64,000 nucleotides of DNA from Saprospira grandis str. Lewin (GCF_000250635.1 NC_016940.1:3162501-3226500); one strand, 5' to 3'. Shown: positions 33,042-41,672, counted from the first letter of the stretch. Numbers and translations: made by a program. Notes: a model not told the origin generated them from the letters alone.

Positions 33042-33078
33042 AAAAAAATATTCTTATTCAAAAACTAAAAACGAGCGT

Positions 33079-33507
33079 ATGAAAAAGCTAATTTCTTTGG
33101 TAGTAGTGGCCTTAATTGGTTGGATTGTCTATGTGTCTGTATTGGGAACGCCAGAAGACAAGGCGGTTCGCAATAAGTTGTTGGGTTCTGCAAAGGACTT
33201 TGGGCAGACGGTAGTGGAGGTCTTTAACCATGAAAAAGACAAGGTAGAAGCGGGCACTTATGATGAGGTTTTGGACAAATTGGACAAGGCCATTGACAAC
33301 CTCAAAGAGGCCGATAAGGAGCAAGACTACGCCCAGAAATTGAAGGATTTGGAGGCCGAGCGTCAGCGCATTAAAGAAATGCTTGCTGCGGCAGAAGGGG
33401 CAAAATCGGCTCGTTCTGCAGAGGATCCCAATGCGGCGGCCCAAAAAGATATTCGCAAATTGGCGGAAGAGGTCGTGAAGGTATCTGAAGAAATGGAAAA
33501 AAAGTAA
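33079..33507 (+). CDS. Membrane-anchored coiled-coil protein (142 aa)
   Basis: I start it at the ATG at 33079 (MKKLISLVVVALIGWIVYVS), which gives one N-terminal transmembrane helix or uncleaved signal; the longer frame upstream runs through the structured element. The rest is highly charged and helical with heptad spacing (YDEVLDKLDKAIDNLKEADK, then LKDLEAERQRIKEMLAAAEG), ending RKLAEEVVKVSEEMEKK. No family is recognised. It lies 9 bp before the LRR gene and is probably first in an operon with the LRR and AAA proteins. Confidence 0.7.
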   Translation: MKKLISLVVVALIGWIVYVSVLGTPEDKAVRNKLLGSAKDFGQTVVEVFNHEKDKVEAGTYDEVLDKLDKAIDNLKEADKEQDYAQKLKDLEAERQRIKEMLAAAEGAKSARSAEDPNAAAQKDIRKLAEEVVKVSEEMEKK

Positions 33508-33516
33508 TTAGCCTTT

Positions 33517-34281
33517 ATGCAAGCGGCAGAACTAGCAAACTTAAAGCGTTTATTAGCAGCGGAAGAGGGCTGGGAGCTGGGGTTTATCTTGGCGCAGTCC
33601 TTTGCTCCCTTGCCTGCTGATGCAGCTCTGGCAGAACTGATTGTTCGGCAGCCAGCGGGTTTGCATTGGGCGGTAGAAACTGCTCAGGAAGCGCTTTTGG
33701 GGGCCTTAACAGCCTGGAGTTTGCATTATGAGCCACTAGCCGAACTGCCGCAGCCTTTGGGGTACTTTGCCAATTTGCGCAGCCTGAGTCTGAGCCATAA
33801 CTACCTGCCTAAATTGCCCGATAATTTGGCAGAACTTAGGGCGTTGGAGCAGCTACAGATCCATTATAATCCTTTGGGGGAGCTGCCTGAAAGTTTGGGG
33901 CAGCTCTCTCTTTTGCGTTCGCTTTCGCTAAATAGTTGTAGCCTGAGCCAACTGCCCAATGCTTTGGCCCAGTTGGAGCAACTACAGGCCCTAGTCCTGA
34001 TGGACAATCAGTTGACGGAATTGCCTAGGGCCTTGGCCCAGCTACAAAATCTGGAGAAGCTGATTGTTCGGGGCAATCGTCTAAAGCGTTTGCCCGAAGA
34101 GCTTTGTGCCCTGCCCAAACTTCGGATTTTGGACCTAGGCGACAATCAAATTGATCGCCTGCCTTATAATCTGCCGCAAATGAGTAATTTGCAAATGCTG
34201 CATCTAGAGCGCAACCAATTATCGGCCAGCCAAAAGCGCAACCTTAGCCGCCAGCTGAGCGATGTAAATATTTATTTTTAG
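33517..34281 (+). CDS. Leucine-rich repeat protein (254 aa)
   Basis: No signal peptide; likely cytoplasmic. Residues 1-~75 are a helical cap. From ~80 there are about seven LRRs of 23 residues of the bacterial/plant-type LxxLxLxxNxLxxLPxxLxxL: LRSLSLSHNYLPKLPDNLAE, LEQLQIHYNPLGELPESLGQ, LQALVLMDNQLTELPRALAQ, LRILDLGDNQIDRLPYNLPQ and LQMLHLERNQLS. Such arcs bind proteins. It sits 9 bp after the coiled-coil gene and 17 bp before the AAA gene, so the three products may form one system. Confidence 0.85.
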   Translation: MQAAELANLKRLLAAEEGWELGFILAQSFAPLPADAALAELIVRQPAGLHWAVETAQEALLGALTAWSLHYEPLAELPQPLGYFANLRSLSLSHNYLPKLPDNLAELRALEQLQIHYNPLGELPESLGQLSLLRSLSLNSCSLSQLPNALAQLEQLQALVLMDNQLTELPRALAQLQNLEKLIVRGNRLKRLPEELCALPKLRILDLGDNQIDRLPYNLPQMSNLQMLHLERNQLSASQKRNLSRQLSDVNIYF

Positions 34282-34298
34282 GAAGAATTTTCCCTCTT

Positions 34299-35417
34299 AT
34301 GTCTATATCAGAACAACATCACTACCTCTATTACGGCACCAAAACCAATGCCTCAGAACTTCGCAGCTTTGTGGAGCATATTCTAAAAACCAATGCGCGG
34401 ATGGAGGAGCAAAATCGCCCCAAAACGCCCATTTGCATTTGGGGAAAGCATGGAATTGGCAAAACGCAGTTGGTAGAAAGCATGGCTCGAGAAAAGGGCT
34501 ATCAGTTGGCTTATATAGCGCCAGCTCAATTTGAGGAAATGGGCGATTTGGTGGGCATGCCCCGAATTGATGAGGAGGGCCGAACTCGTTTCTCTCCCCC
34601 CAATTGGGTGCCTCAAGAAGAAGGGCCTGGCATTCTCTTAATTGATGATGTCAACCGAGCAGATGACCGCATCCTGAGAGGGATTATGCAGCTTTTGCAA
34701 AATTATGAGCTAGTGAGCTGGAAGTTGCCCAAAGGTTGGCAGATTGTACTAACGGCCAACCCCGATGGGGGCGATTATTCGGTTACGCCCATGGATGATG
34801 CCATGCTTACCCGCATGATGCACATTACCATGGAATTTGATGTGAAAGAATGGGCCAAATGGGCCGAGGAATATGGGTTGGACCCCAGGGGAATTAACTT
34901 TGTATTGACCTATCCGGAGTTGGTCACTGGAGAACGGACCACCCCTCGTTCCTTGGTGCAATTCTTTGAGTCGATTAGTGATATTCCGGATCTTTCGGCG
35001 GAGTTGGGCCTTGTTCAGCTACTAGCTGATTCGGCTTTGGATAGCAATACGGTGGCGGCCTTTCTCTCTTTTGTCAATAACAACTTGGCCAAATTGATTA
35101 GCCCAGAAGATATTCTTAATGCCACAGACTTTAAGAAAGAAGTGCTTTCGCCAATTAAGTCGGTGGTTTCTAAGGGCAGTTTGCGGGTAGATATTTTGGC
35201 CACCATTTGCACGCGTTTGGTCAACTTTCTAAATATCAATAGCGTCAAGCCCAACAAAGAGCAATTGCAAAATATAAAGTCCTTTATCAAAATCGACTTC
35301 CTGCCCAATGACATCCGCTTGGCGATGGCCCAAGACCTAGTGGCCTCGCCCAACAAGCACCTTAAAGTAATTATGACCGACCCTGAGATTGGCAAATTGC
35401 TTTTGCAGAAGATGTAA
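34299..35417 (+). CDS. MoxR-like AAA+ ATPase (372 aa)
   Basis: Walker A GKHGIGKTQLVE is at ~50-61, Walker B ILLIDDVNRAD at ~109, and the sensor-1 region IVLTANPDGGDYSV at ~150, followed by an arginine-finger context (DDAMLTRMMHITMEFD). The layout matches the AAA_5/MoxR group, chaperone-like ATPases that activate metal enzymes or envelope complexes, usually beside a VWA-domain protein. No VWA gene is next to it; instead LRR and coiled-coil genes precede it. The C-terminal ~130 residues are helical without a named domain. It ends at a strong bidirectional terminator. Confidence 0.85.
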   Translation: MSISEQHHYLYYGTKTNASELRSFVEHILKTNARMEEQNRPKTPICIWGKHGIGKTQLVESMAREKGYQLAYIAPAQFEEMGDLVGMPRIDEEGRTRFSPPNWVPQEEGPGILLIDDVNRADDRILRGIMQLLQNYELVSWKLPKGWQIVLTANPDGGDYSVTPMDDAMLTRMMHITMEFDVKEWAKWAEEYGLDPRGINFVLTYPELVTGERTTPRSLVQFFESISDIPDLSAELGLVQLLADSALDSNTVAAFLSFVNNNLAKLISPEDILNATDFKKEVLSPIKSVVSKGSLRVDILATICTRLVNFLNINSVKPNKEQLQNIKSFIKIDFLPNDIRLAMAQDLVASPNKHLKVIMTDPEIGKLLLQKM

Positions 35418-35421
35418 AACA

Positions 35422-35456
35422 AAAAAGGAGCTTGACCTTAAGTCAAGCTCCTTTTT
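35422..35456. terminator. Bidirectional terminator between AAA gene and trxA
   Basis: AAAAAGGAGCTTGAC / GTCAAGCTCCTTTTT, loop CTTAA. T runs on both strands serve the convergent transcripts. Confidence 0.95.
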
Positions 35457-35477
35457 CTTAAAATAGAGGCGTATCGA

Positions 35478-35798
35478 TTAGACGATGTACTGCTCCAATT
35501 TAGACTTCAATTTAGCCTTTGTAGTCATGCCTACTTGGCGGTCTACTACCTCACCATCCTTAATAACAAGAATAGTAGGAATAGAGCGGATATTATACTT
35601 CATAGCAATCTCTTGGTTGCGGTCAATATCTACTTTACCTACAATTGCTTTACCTTCAAACTCTTGAGAGAGATCTTCAATGATAGGAGCAATTGCGCGG
35701 CAAGGACCACACCATTGTGCCCAAAAGTCAATAAGTGCTACTTGTCCAGATTCAAGTACTAGGCTATCGAAGTTGCTATTTGTGATTTCCTTGGCCAT
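35478..35798 (-). CDS. trxA: Thioredoxin (106 aa)
   Basis: General cytoplasmic dithiol reductant. The active site WCGPCRAIAPII is at ~28-39, with the cis-proline loop RSIPTILV and GMTTKAKLKSKL at the C-terminal helix. Length is normal and no signal peptide is present. It is divergent from dacB across 142 bp and convergent with the AAA gene, so it is transcribed alone. Confidence 0.96.
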   Translation of the reverse strand: MAKEITNSNFDSLVLESGQVALIDFWAQWCGPCRAIAPIIEDLSQEFEGKAIVGKVDIDRNQEIAMKYNIRSIPTILVIKDGEVVDRQVGMTTKAKLKSKLEQYIV

Positions 35799-35940
35799 GA
35801 TTCAATCTTTGGTTTTAAATATTGTAAATATGAGCCCTTCTCGAGGGCTTTTGATTATTTTGTTGTCGTAACAACGAAATTAGCGATAAAGTTTGAGAAC
35901 TGAAAACCGCCTAAAATATATTTAACAGATTCCTGCTACT

Positions 35941-37401
35941 ATGTCTAACAAATTTAGCTTTTTCTTTTGTTTTTTACTGCTTTCGCCCAGCTTTATTTTG
36001 GGCCAAAACCGCCTAGAAATGGCGCTTAAGGAGTTTGAGCAGGCGCCAGAGCTCCGCTATGCCTCTATCGGTTTTGCCGCTATTGATATCGATAAAAACG
36101 AACTGATCGCCAGCCGAAATCCAGAACAATCCCTAATCACGGCTTCTACCATGAAGGCCATTACCACCAGCACGACTTTGGCCCTTTTGGGCGCCAATCA
36201 TCGTTTTGCTACTTATCTGGAGTATGATGGTTATATCAAGGATGGGGTTTTGCATGGCAATTTGTATTTCAAAGGAACGGGCGACCCCTGTTTGGGCTCT
36301 CCTTATATGGAGGATATTCCCAGTTTAGATGATTTGGCCAATGAGTTTTGTGAGGCGGTCCGCAAGGCGGGCATTCAAAAGATCACGGGCCTCATTATTG
36401 GCGATGGCAGCTATTACGACAATTCGATTATGGTGCCTACTTGGCAATGGATGGATATGGGTAATCATTATGGGGCTGGGGTTTCTGGCCTCAATTTGCA
36501 CGATAATCTTTTCTATATGCGCTTTCAACTGAGCGCCAGCCAAAGTCGTGGTCCTAAGTTTTTGGGCTGCGAGCCAGAGGTGCCCGGTCTAGAGGTTATC
36601 AATGAATTGGAAACGGGCAAGCCCCGCTCTGGCGATCAATCCTATATTTATACGGCCCCTTATCACCCTCAAGCTTGGATCCGGGGCAGCCTGCCTCAGG
36701 GCAGCAAGAAGTTTCGGGTAAAGGGGGCTGCGCCTAATCCAGAGTTGTTTGCAGCGCATTGGCTTTGGCGCTCGCTCAATGCGCAGGGGATTCGCTGTTT
36801 GCGCCAACCCGTAACGCATAGAAACTATAAAATGGCTGAAAAGCGCCGCCGTTTTCATACGCATTATTCGCCTCCTTTGGCCCAAATTATTCAGCATGTG
36901 AATGAGGCCAGCCGAAATCTCTATTGCGAGTCTTTTCTCAAAACCTTGGGCAAAAAATTTAAGCAAGAGGCCTCTACCGAGGCGGGCATTGGGGTCCTGA
37001 TGGACTTCTGGCAAAAGCGGGGCGTTTCAACTAAAGGCTTTTTTATGCAGGACGGCTCTGGACTCTCTGCCCGCAATGGTGTACCCGCCAAAACCATGGC
37101 CCAAATTATGCGCAAAGTGTATATTGATCAAAAAAGCTTTCCCAATTTCTATAATCTATTGGCTGTGGCGGGTAAAACAGGAACTTTTAAGTACCTTGGC
37201 CGCAAAACGGCCCTAGAGGAAAATCTGCACGGCAAAGGCGGCTCTATGAACCGAGTTCGCTCTTATACGGGCTATATCAAAAGCCGATCGGGCCGCAGAA
37301 TTGCGTTTTCTATTATCGTCAATAATTATAATTGTGCATCCTGGACCATCCGCAAAAAGCTAGAGAAAGTCTTGCTGGCTATGGCCGAATATAATCAGTA
37401 G
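35941..37401 (+). CDS. dacB: D-alanyl-D-alanine carboxypeptidase/endopeptidase, PBP4 type (486 aa)
   Basis: Periplasmic S13-family enzyme that trims or cuts peptide cross-links of peptidoglycan. Signal peptide at residues 1-21 (ends FILGQ). The three penicillin-binding motifs are present: STMK (nucleophile Ser69, Lys72), SRN (~323) and KTG (~412, in VAGKTGTFKYL). Between the first two motifs is the large family-specific insert (~100-290), including DDLANEFCEAVRKAGIQKIT and GDGSYYDN. All catalytic residues are intact. Monocistronic; the structured element starts 4 bp after the stop and there is no T-run hairpin. Confidence 0.93.
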   Translation: MSNKFSFFFCFLLLSPSFILGQNRLEMALKEFEQAPELRYASIGFAAIDIDKNELIASRNPEQSLITASTMKAITTSTTLALLGANHRFATYLEYDGYIKDGVLHGNLYFKGTGDPCLGSPYMEDIPSLDDLANEFCEAVRKAGIQKITGLIIGDGSYYDNSIMVPTWQWMDMGNHYGAGVSGLNLHDNLFYMRFQLSASQSRGPKFLGCEPEVPGLEVINELETGKPRSGDQSYIYTAPYHPQAWIRGSLPQGSKKFRVKGAAPNPELFAAHWLWRSLNAQGIRCLRQPVTHRNYKMAEKRRRFHTHYSPPLAQIIQHVNEASRNLYCESFLKTLGKKFKQEASTEAGIGVLMDFWQKRGVSTKGFFMQDGSGLSARNGVPAKTMAQIMRKVYIDQKSFPNFYNLLAVAGKTGTFKYLGRKTALEENLHGKGGSMNRVRSYTGYIKSRSGRRIAFSIIVNNYNCASWTIRKKLEKVLLAMAEYNQ

Positions 37402-37404
37402 GAT

Positions 37405-37520
37405 TTGGGGCCTCCGCAGCAAGCTGCGGCGCTACGTTTCGCAGCTCGCTGTTCGCTCGGCCCTGCGCCAGCAAGCTGGCTGGGTCTGGCCTGACGGCCA
37501 CTGCTGCACATCGCTAGGCC
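37405..37520 (+). repeat. Structured interspersed element, copy L (GGCCT/AGGCC subtype)
   Basis: From TTGGGGCCTCCGC to CATCGCTAGGCC, plus orientation, abutting the dacB stop. Internal hairpins: CCGCAGC-AA-GCTGCGG, GCCAGC-AA-GCTGGC and TGGCC-TGAC-GGCCA. Confidence 0.88.
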
Positions 37521-37554
37521 AATAGCGCCTGGCTGTATTTATAACTTAGAACTT

Positions 37555-38442
37555 ATGGCAAAATTTTCAGATCATTTGGGGCTTTGGGCCTTTAAAACGG
37601 TGCGCTTTAGCTTTCGGCTAACGCCTTTTTGGCTTTTATATGCCTATTCTAATTTTCTTTATTTGGTCCTTTATAAGTTGTTGGGCTACCGCAAGCAGGT
37701 GGTCCGCGACAATTTGCTGCGTTGTTTTCCAGAAAAAACGGAAGCAGAAAGGACCAAAATCGAGCGGCAGTTTTATAGCCATCTTTGCGATATCTTTTTA
37801 GAGAGCCTTAAGGGCCTAAGCATGAGTGAAGAAGTGGCTAAAAAGCGCTGGAAGGTCGTCAATGGCGATATTTTTGACCCCATTGCCCAAAAAGAAGGGG
37901 CGGCCGTTTTGGCTGGGGCGCACTACAACAACTGGGAGTGGGGCGGAGCTGGTCTTGGCTTTCAGACGCCTATGCTCAGTATGGTCATTTATAAGCCTAT
38001 GGCCAATAAATTGATTGAGGCCGAGATGTTCAAGGGCCGCAGTTTGTCGGGTAATGTGATTGTACCTACCTATGAAACGGCCAAGCAATTTGAGGCGCAT
38101 CGTTCGCAGTCTCCGCTTTTGGTCCTCATAGCCGACCAAAACCCGAGTAGCGTAAAAAAAGCGCATTGGGTAGAGTTTTTTGGCCAGCAGACGGCCACAA
38201 TTCACGGCCCCGCCCGCTATGCCCAAGGCTATACTATTCCCATCTATTATTTTGATGTACAAAAAGTAAAAAGAGGAGTGTATGAGGTCCATTTTGAAGA
38301 GCTCATTAAGGACCCTCAGGCGCATACTGCCGAAGAAATCAGCCAAATTTACATGGCCAAAGTAGAAGCTCAAATTCGAAAGGATCCCGCCTATTGGCTC
38401 TGGTCGCATAAGCGCTGGAAGCACAAGCCGCCGCAGGCTTAG
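37555..38442 (+). CDS. Lipid A biosynthesis (LpxL/HtrB-like) acyltransferase (295 aa)
   Basis: Adds a secondary acyl chain to a lipid A precursor at the inner membrane. An N-terminal hydrophobic segment (WLLYAYSNFLYLVLYKLLG) is followed by the HtrB-type lead VVRDNLLRCFPEKTEAER. The acyltransferase HxxxxE motif is AHYNNWEWG (H123, E128), followed by VIYKPMANKLIEAEM and IADQNPSS, where the family has the D-Q-(N/D) block. It ends PAYWLWSHKRWKHKP, a hallmark of the family. Single gene with its own terminator. The acyl donor and position cannot be told. Confidence 0.9.
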   Translation: MAKFSDHLGLWAFKTVRFSFRLTPFWLLYAYSNFLYLVLYKLLGYRKQVVRDNLLRCFPEKTEAERTKIERQFYSHLCDIFLESLKGLSMSEEVAKKRWKVVNGDIFDPIAQKEGAAVLAGAHYNNWEWGGAGLGFQTPMLSMVIYKPMANKLIEAEMFKGRSLSGNVIVPTYETAKQFEAHRSQSPLLVLIADQNPSSVKKAHWVEFFGQQTATIHGPARYAQGYTIPIYYFDVQKVKRGVYEVHFEELIKDPQAHTAEEISQIYMAKVEAQIRKDPAYWLWSHKRWKHKPPQA

Positions 38443-38450
38443 GGCCAAAG

Positions 38451-38487
38451 AAAAAGGGCAGAAAACCATGGTTTTCTGCCCTTTTTT
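38451..38487. terminator. Terminator of the acyltransferase gene
   Basis: AAAAGGGCAGAAAACC / GGTTTTCTGCCCTTTT with CCATGG at the centre, then T residues. Confidence 0.93.
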
Positions 38488-38529
38488 AGGCTGGAGCGGA
38501 GCCTTGTTTTGGTCCTTTTTGCGTCTAGC

Positions 38530-38599
38530 AGGCCCGAAGGGCCGAGCAGGCTTGCGAGCTGCGACACAGCCCGACCCGCCCGCAGGGCGGGGCAGCCCC
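38530..38599 (-). repeat. Structured interspersed element, copy M (truncated, GGCTG type)
   Basis: Only the half next to the GGGGCAGCCCC end is kept (AGGCTTGCGAGCTGCGACACAG, then GGGGCAGCCCC); the GGCTGAGGGATGG end is missing. It abuts the stop codon of the TonB-C gene. Confidence 0.75.
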
Positions 38600-38605
38600 A
38601 AACCC

Positions 38606-39346
38606 TTAAATCAGTTCTAAATCTCGCTGTACAACAATGACTTCATAGCGATCTTGGATATGTGCTCGGAGAAAAAGCTTTCCTTTTCGGCGAACTTCTT
38701 TGAGGAGATTTTGGACCTCTTCGGTCCAGAAATCTTTGGGGGTTTTGAGGTAGATGGTCCGCAGCTTTTTTTTGCGCCAGTAGGTAATTTCTAGCTTTTG
38801 GATCTTGAAATTTTGGCCTTGGATACTGCGGACAAAAAGCGATTCATTTTGGAGGAGCGTCTTTAGTTCCTTTTTTTTGAGTTGGTTGCTTTGGCTGGGG
38901 CCCGACCAGAGCAATTGGTACTCTTTTTCTTGGGCCGCATCTAATAATTTATTGAGTTGGAAGCGGATGGGCAGCTCGATCCAGCTTTTGCTTGCTTGGC
39001 CATCTTTTAGGGCCGGTTGAAAGCCCTTGATTCCCCTGAGCGTTTGCATAACGGCCTCATTGATGGCTTTATTGACCCCTTTTAGGATTTTGACTTTAGC
39101 GATTTGGCCCTCTTCATCCACCTCGAAGGCGGCGACCACTAGGCCCTCCACTTCTTCTTGCAGGGCGGTATCGGGGTAGGGGCAATGTAGGTGAATATAT
39201 TCTAGGAGTTTTTTGCGGCTGCAATCCTCTTGTTGGGCTAGGCTAATGAGTGGGTCGCTACAAGAGGGGAAAAGTGCGGGGCGATTTTCTTGGGCCCAGA
39301 GCGTGGCGGAGAAGAGGAGGCAGCAAAAAAGGCTATAATAAGGCAT
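38606..39346 (-). CDS. Secreted protein with TonB C-terminal-type domain (246 aa)
   Basis: Signal peptide at residues 1-18 (MPYYSLFCCLLFSATLWA). Residues ~45-135 resemble a TonB_C domain: CPYPDTALQEEVEGLVVAAF and EVDEEGQIAKVKILKGVNKA, then AVMQTLRGIKGFQPALKDG. There is no N-terminal anchor or proline linker, so it is not a classical energy transducer; Bacteroidota have many such secreted TonB_C proteins of unknown role. Residues ~140-246 are basic and not recognised. It is followed on the same strand by none, and preceded by a second, smaller TonB_C protein that ends with its own terminator. Confidence 0.8.
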   Translation of the reverse strand: MPYYSLFCCLLFSATLWAQENRPALFPSCSDPLISLAQQEDCSRKKLLEYIHLHCPYPDTALQEEVEGLVVAAFEVDEEGQIAKVKILKGVNKAINEAVMQTLRGIKGFQPALKDGQASKSWIELPIRFQLNKLLDAAQEKEYQLLWSGPSQSNQLKKKELKTLLQNESLFVRSIQGQNFKIQKLEITYWRKKKLRTIYLKTPKDFWTEEVQNLLKEVRRKGKLFLRAHIQDRYEVIVVQRDLELI

Positions 39347-39367
39347 AGTGTAGAGGTATTGGCCAAA

Positions 39368-39392
39368 AAAAAGACGGCACAGCCGTCTTTTT
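39368..39392 (-). terminator. Terminator of the small TonB-C gene
   Basis: AAAAAGACGGC / GCCGTCTTTTT with an ACA loop; on the minus strand it ends in about eight T residues, directly after the stop at 39395. Confidence 0.92.
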
Positions 39393-39394
39393 GT

Positions 39395-39787
39395 TTAATT
39401 CTTAAACTTCACGTCAATCTCCCACTCCATATCTATGGGATTTCCTTCGGGGTCGGTGCCCGGAATCCATTTGGGCATGAGATTGATTAAGCGGATGACT
39501 TCTTCATCGCATCCATGTCCTAGACCTTCTTTTACGCTTGGGGCGCTGATAGAGCCATCTGCTTTTACGGTAAAACTGGCCACGACAGTACCTTGTACAT
39601 TGGCGTCTTTGGCGGCCTGAGGGTGTTTGAGATTACTAAAAAGAAACTGCAGCATTTTCATATCTGCGCAGTCATAATCTAAGGCATCCTCACAACCGGG
39701 AAAGCGAGGCTCTTCTCCTTCTTGGGCGTGTACTTGGCTAAGGCCAAGGCTGCTGATGAGGAAAAAAAGGGCAAAGATTTGTTTCAT
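39395..39787 (-). CDS. Small secreted TonB C-terminal-domain protein (130 aa)
   Basis: The ATG at 39787 (MKQIFALFFLISSLGLSQVHAQ) gives a clean signal peptide; a longer in-frame start 24 bp upstream would spoil it. The mature ~108 residues are a lone TonB_C-type domain: FSNLKHPQAAKDANVQGTVV, ASFTVKADGSISAPSVKEGL and GCDEEVIRLINLMPKWIPGT. Two cysteines (CEDALDYDC) could form a disulfide. It is related to the neighbouring 246-residue protein and likely arose by duplication. The upstream gap 39812-40052 shows nothing I can name. Confidence 0.82.
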   Translation of the reverse strand: MKQIFALFFLISSLGLSQVHAQEGEEPRFPGCEDALDYDCADMKMLQFLFSNLKHPQAAKDANVQGTVVASFTVKADGSISAPSVKEGLGHGCDEEVIRLINLMPKWIPGTDPEGNPIDMEWEIDVKFKN

Positions 39788-40052
39788 AATATCGTTTTTT
39801 TCTAGGCCCAAAGAGGGGGAGCTGGGCAGTCAGTAGTTCTTAATAAGTCTTATTTTGTAGGCAGAGATTTGTTCTTGCTCTCCTCTCTGAAAATCATACC
39901 AAAAAGACCTATTAGTAATATCTATTGTGTGGGCCATTGTCGGCCGAACTGCATTATTTTGCTTTTGCGGTATAATTTAGGGCAAAAATCGCCTCAAATG
40001 GCCATATTTGGAATAAAAGTTTTTATTACAACTAATAAATTAGGTATTCCAC

Positions 40053-40514
40053 CTAGGCCCGAATACTGGCTTTTTCCAGTTCAATTTCTCCGGGAGAGCA
40101 GTCTCTCCAGGGAACGACCCCCGACCAGGGCCCTATTAATTTGTATTTTCGATCTTGGAATCGGAAGTGCAGGGGCATTTTTTTGAGGCACCAGGCGGCT
40201 CTTTCCTTAATTTCTTCATTGGTAATTTCAATATCTTCTAGGGTTACTTTGGTCCCCTCTAATCGTCCTTTGATATTAAAATAGCCAAACATGCGCCCGG
40301 CCCGAATCATGCCTGTACCGACAATATCTTGCCCATTGAGGCTGAGTTCTACTTCATAGTAATAGGTTTTGGCAATGCCTCCTTTTTCTTGGGTGAGTTT
40401 GCCGGTCCATTTTCCAGAAAGCATCAGGGGGGCCATTACGGCTAGTTCTTTTTCTTGGGCGCTGAGGCTGGGCAATAAGAAGAAGAGGCTAGTCAGCAGT
40501 AGGAAGAGTCGCAT
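40053..40514 (-). CDS. Hypothetical secreted protein (153 aa)
   Basis: Signal peptide at residues 1-19 (MRLFLLLTSLFFLLPSLSAQ). The mature part looks like a small beta-barrel of lipocalin style: LSGKWTGKLTQEKGGIAKTY, YYEVELSLNGQDIVGTGMIR and FGYFNIKGRLEGTKVTLEDI, then YKLIGPWSGVV. I cannot name the family. It begins 7 bp after the apbE stop, so the two form an operon. Confidence 0.7.
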   Translation of the reverse strand: MRLFLLLTSLFFLLPSLSAQEKELAVMAPLMLSGKWTGKLTQEKGGIAKTYYYEVELSLNGQDIVGTGMIRAGRMFGYFNIKGRLEGTKVTLEDIEITNEEIKERAAWCLKKMPLHFRFQDRKYKLIGPWSGVVPWRDCSPGEIELEKASIRA

Positions 40515-40520
40515 AAGGCA

Positions 40521-41537
40521 TTATTTTTTTATCCAAGTTTTTGCTTTTGGGGTCGACCAGCTTTGTAGTTGTCCCAAGCTATCGACATAAATGAGGTGAG
40601 CTTCTAGATCTTTTTGTTGGGGCAGTAGTTTTTGGGCGCGTTGGAGGCCCATAGCCATGCAGGCGGTAGCCCAGGCATCGGCTCGTCCACAATTGGGGGC
40701 AAAAATAGAAGCGCTGAGTAGTTGGCTTTTTTCTGGATAACCCGTTTTGGGGTTGATGGTGTGGGCGTATTTTTGGCCCTCTACTTCATAAAAGTTACGG
40801 TAATTTCCAGAAGTGGCCAAACTATAGTCTTTCATCTCGACAATATTCTGAATTTCTTTTAGTCCCGCCTCTGTTTTGGGTAAATTAATGCCAATATACC
40901 AGCCTTGGGCGCCTTCCTGATGTCCCCGCAAACGCAGCTCTCCCCCAATTTCAACCATATAGTTCCGAACGCCTTTGGATGCTAAATAACGGCCTAGTTC
41001 ATCTACGGCATCGCCTTTGGCTAGGGCGCTAAAATCGAGTTCGTTTCCAGCTTTATTTTTATACAAATAGCCTTTGTCTAGCTCTAGTTGGGCAAAGGCA
41101 CAAAGGGCCCTTAGGCTGTCTACTTTTTGGCTATCTACGGCAAGTACGGGCCGTTTTTGGGTATAGCCAAAGCCCCAATAATTGACCAAAGGCATGAGGC
41201 TGGGGTCTAGCCAAGCTTCACTTTCTTGAAATACTTGTTTGGCCAAGAGGTAGTTGCGCAAAAAGTGGGGGTGCTCATCTATTTTTATGCCCTCTTTGGA
41301 TTGGTTCCACTGACTAATGGTGGAGCTGGGAATATAGGTCGATACTTCGGCATTAATGGCCCCGAGTAGGGAGTCGATGGCTGGACCAAAGTTGCGCCCT
41401 AGGCTGTCTTGGTAATTAATGCTGTAGCTGGTGCCCATGGTCTGCCCACTGAGTTCTAAATATCCCGAATTTTGAGGAGATTCGGATTGGCAACTCAGTA
41501 GTATTAGGCTAAGGCTGAGGTAGATAAGTTTTTTCAT
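40521..41537 (-). CDS. apbE: ApbE, FAD:protein FMN transferase lipoprotein (338 aa)
   Basis: Attaches FMN to threonine residues of periplasm-facing flavoproteins such as RnfG and NqrC. Lipobox LILLSC gives Cys16. Family motifs: ELSGQTMGTSYSINY near the N-terminus, AEVSTYIPSSTISQWN, DFSALAKGDAVDELGRYLAS (~170), MVEIGGELRLRG, TSGNYRNFYEVEGQKYAHTI and NPKTGYPEKS, and the metal-binding ADAWATACMAMG. All key blocks are intact and the length is normal. No Rnf or Nqr genes are nearby. It is co-transcribed with the downstream secreted protein. Confidence 0.95.
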   Translation of the reverse strand: MKKLIYLSLSLILLSCQSESPQNSGYLELSGQTMGTSYSINYQDSLGRNFGPAIDSLLGAINAEVSTYIPSSTISQWNQSKEGIKIDEHPHFLRNYLLAKQVFQESEAWLDPSLMPLVNYWGFGYTQKRPVLAVDSQKVDSLRALCAFAQLELDKGYLYKNKAGNELDFSALAKGDAVDELGRYLASKGVRNYMVEIGGELRLRGHQEGAQGWYIGINLPKTEAGLKEIQNIVEMKDYSLATSGNYRNFYEVEGQKYAHTINPKTGYPEKSQLLSASIFAPNCGRADAWATACMAMGLQRAQKLLPQQKDLEAHLIYVDSLGQLQSWSTPKAKTWIKK

Positions 41538-41552
41538 GCTGTTGTTGTTTTT

Positions 41553-41672
41553 TTGGGGCCTCCCGCAGCTTTGCTGCGGGCGTTACGTTTCGGGGCTCGC
41601 AGGTCTGCTCGGCCCTGCGCCGCCTTCGGCGGCTGGGTCTGGCCTTCGGCCACCCCTACACATCACTAGGCC
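41553..41672 (+). repeat. Structured interspersed element, copy N (GGCCT/AGGCC subtype)
   Basis: From TTGGGGCCTCCCGC to CATCACTAGGCC, plus orientation. First hairpin CCCGCAGC-TTT-GCTGCGGG, variable hairpin GCCGCC-TTC-GGCGGC, inner helix GGGG/CCCC. Confidence 0.88.

Noticed and set aside
32935-33078. Longer N-terminus for the coiled-coil protein at 33079
   Set aside because: The extension is translated structured element K; the ATG at 33079 begins a normal membrane segment. The same reasoning removes upstream extensions at 18989 (nucleotidyltransferase) and 58679 (voltage-sensor-like protein).
35846-35866. Hairpin AGCCCT-TCTCG-AGGGCT with four T residues between trxA and dacB
   Set aside because: Short stem and weak T run in a divergent promoter region with no gene ending there; not strong enough to call.
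39869-40186. Plus-strand frame of about 105 codons
   Set aside because: It overlaps the end of the secreted protein at 40053-40514 on the other strand, has no recognisable features and no signal peptide.
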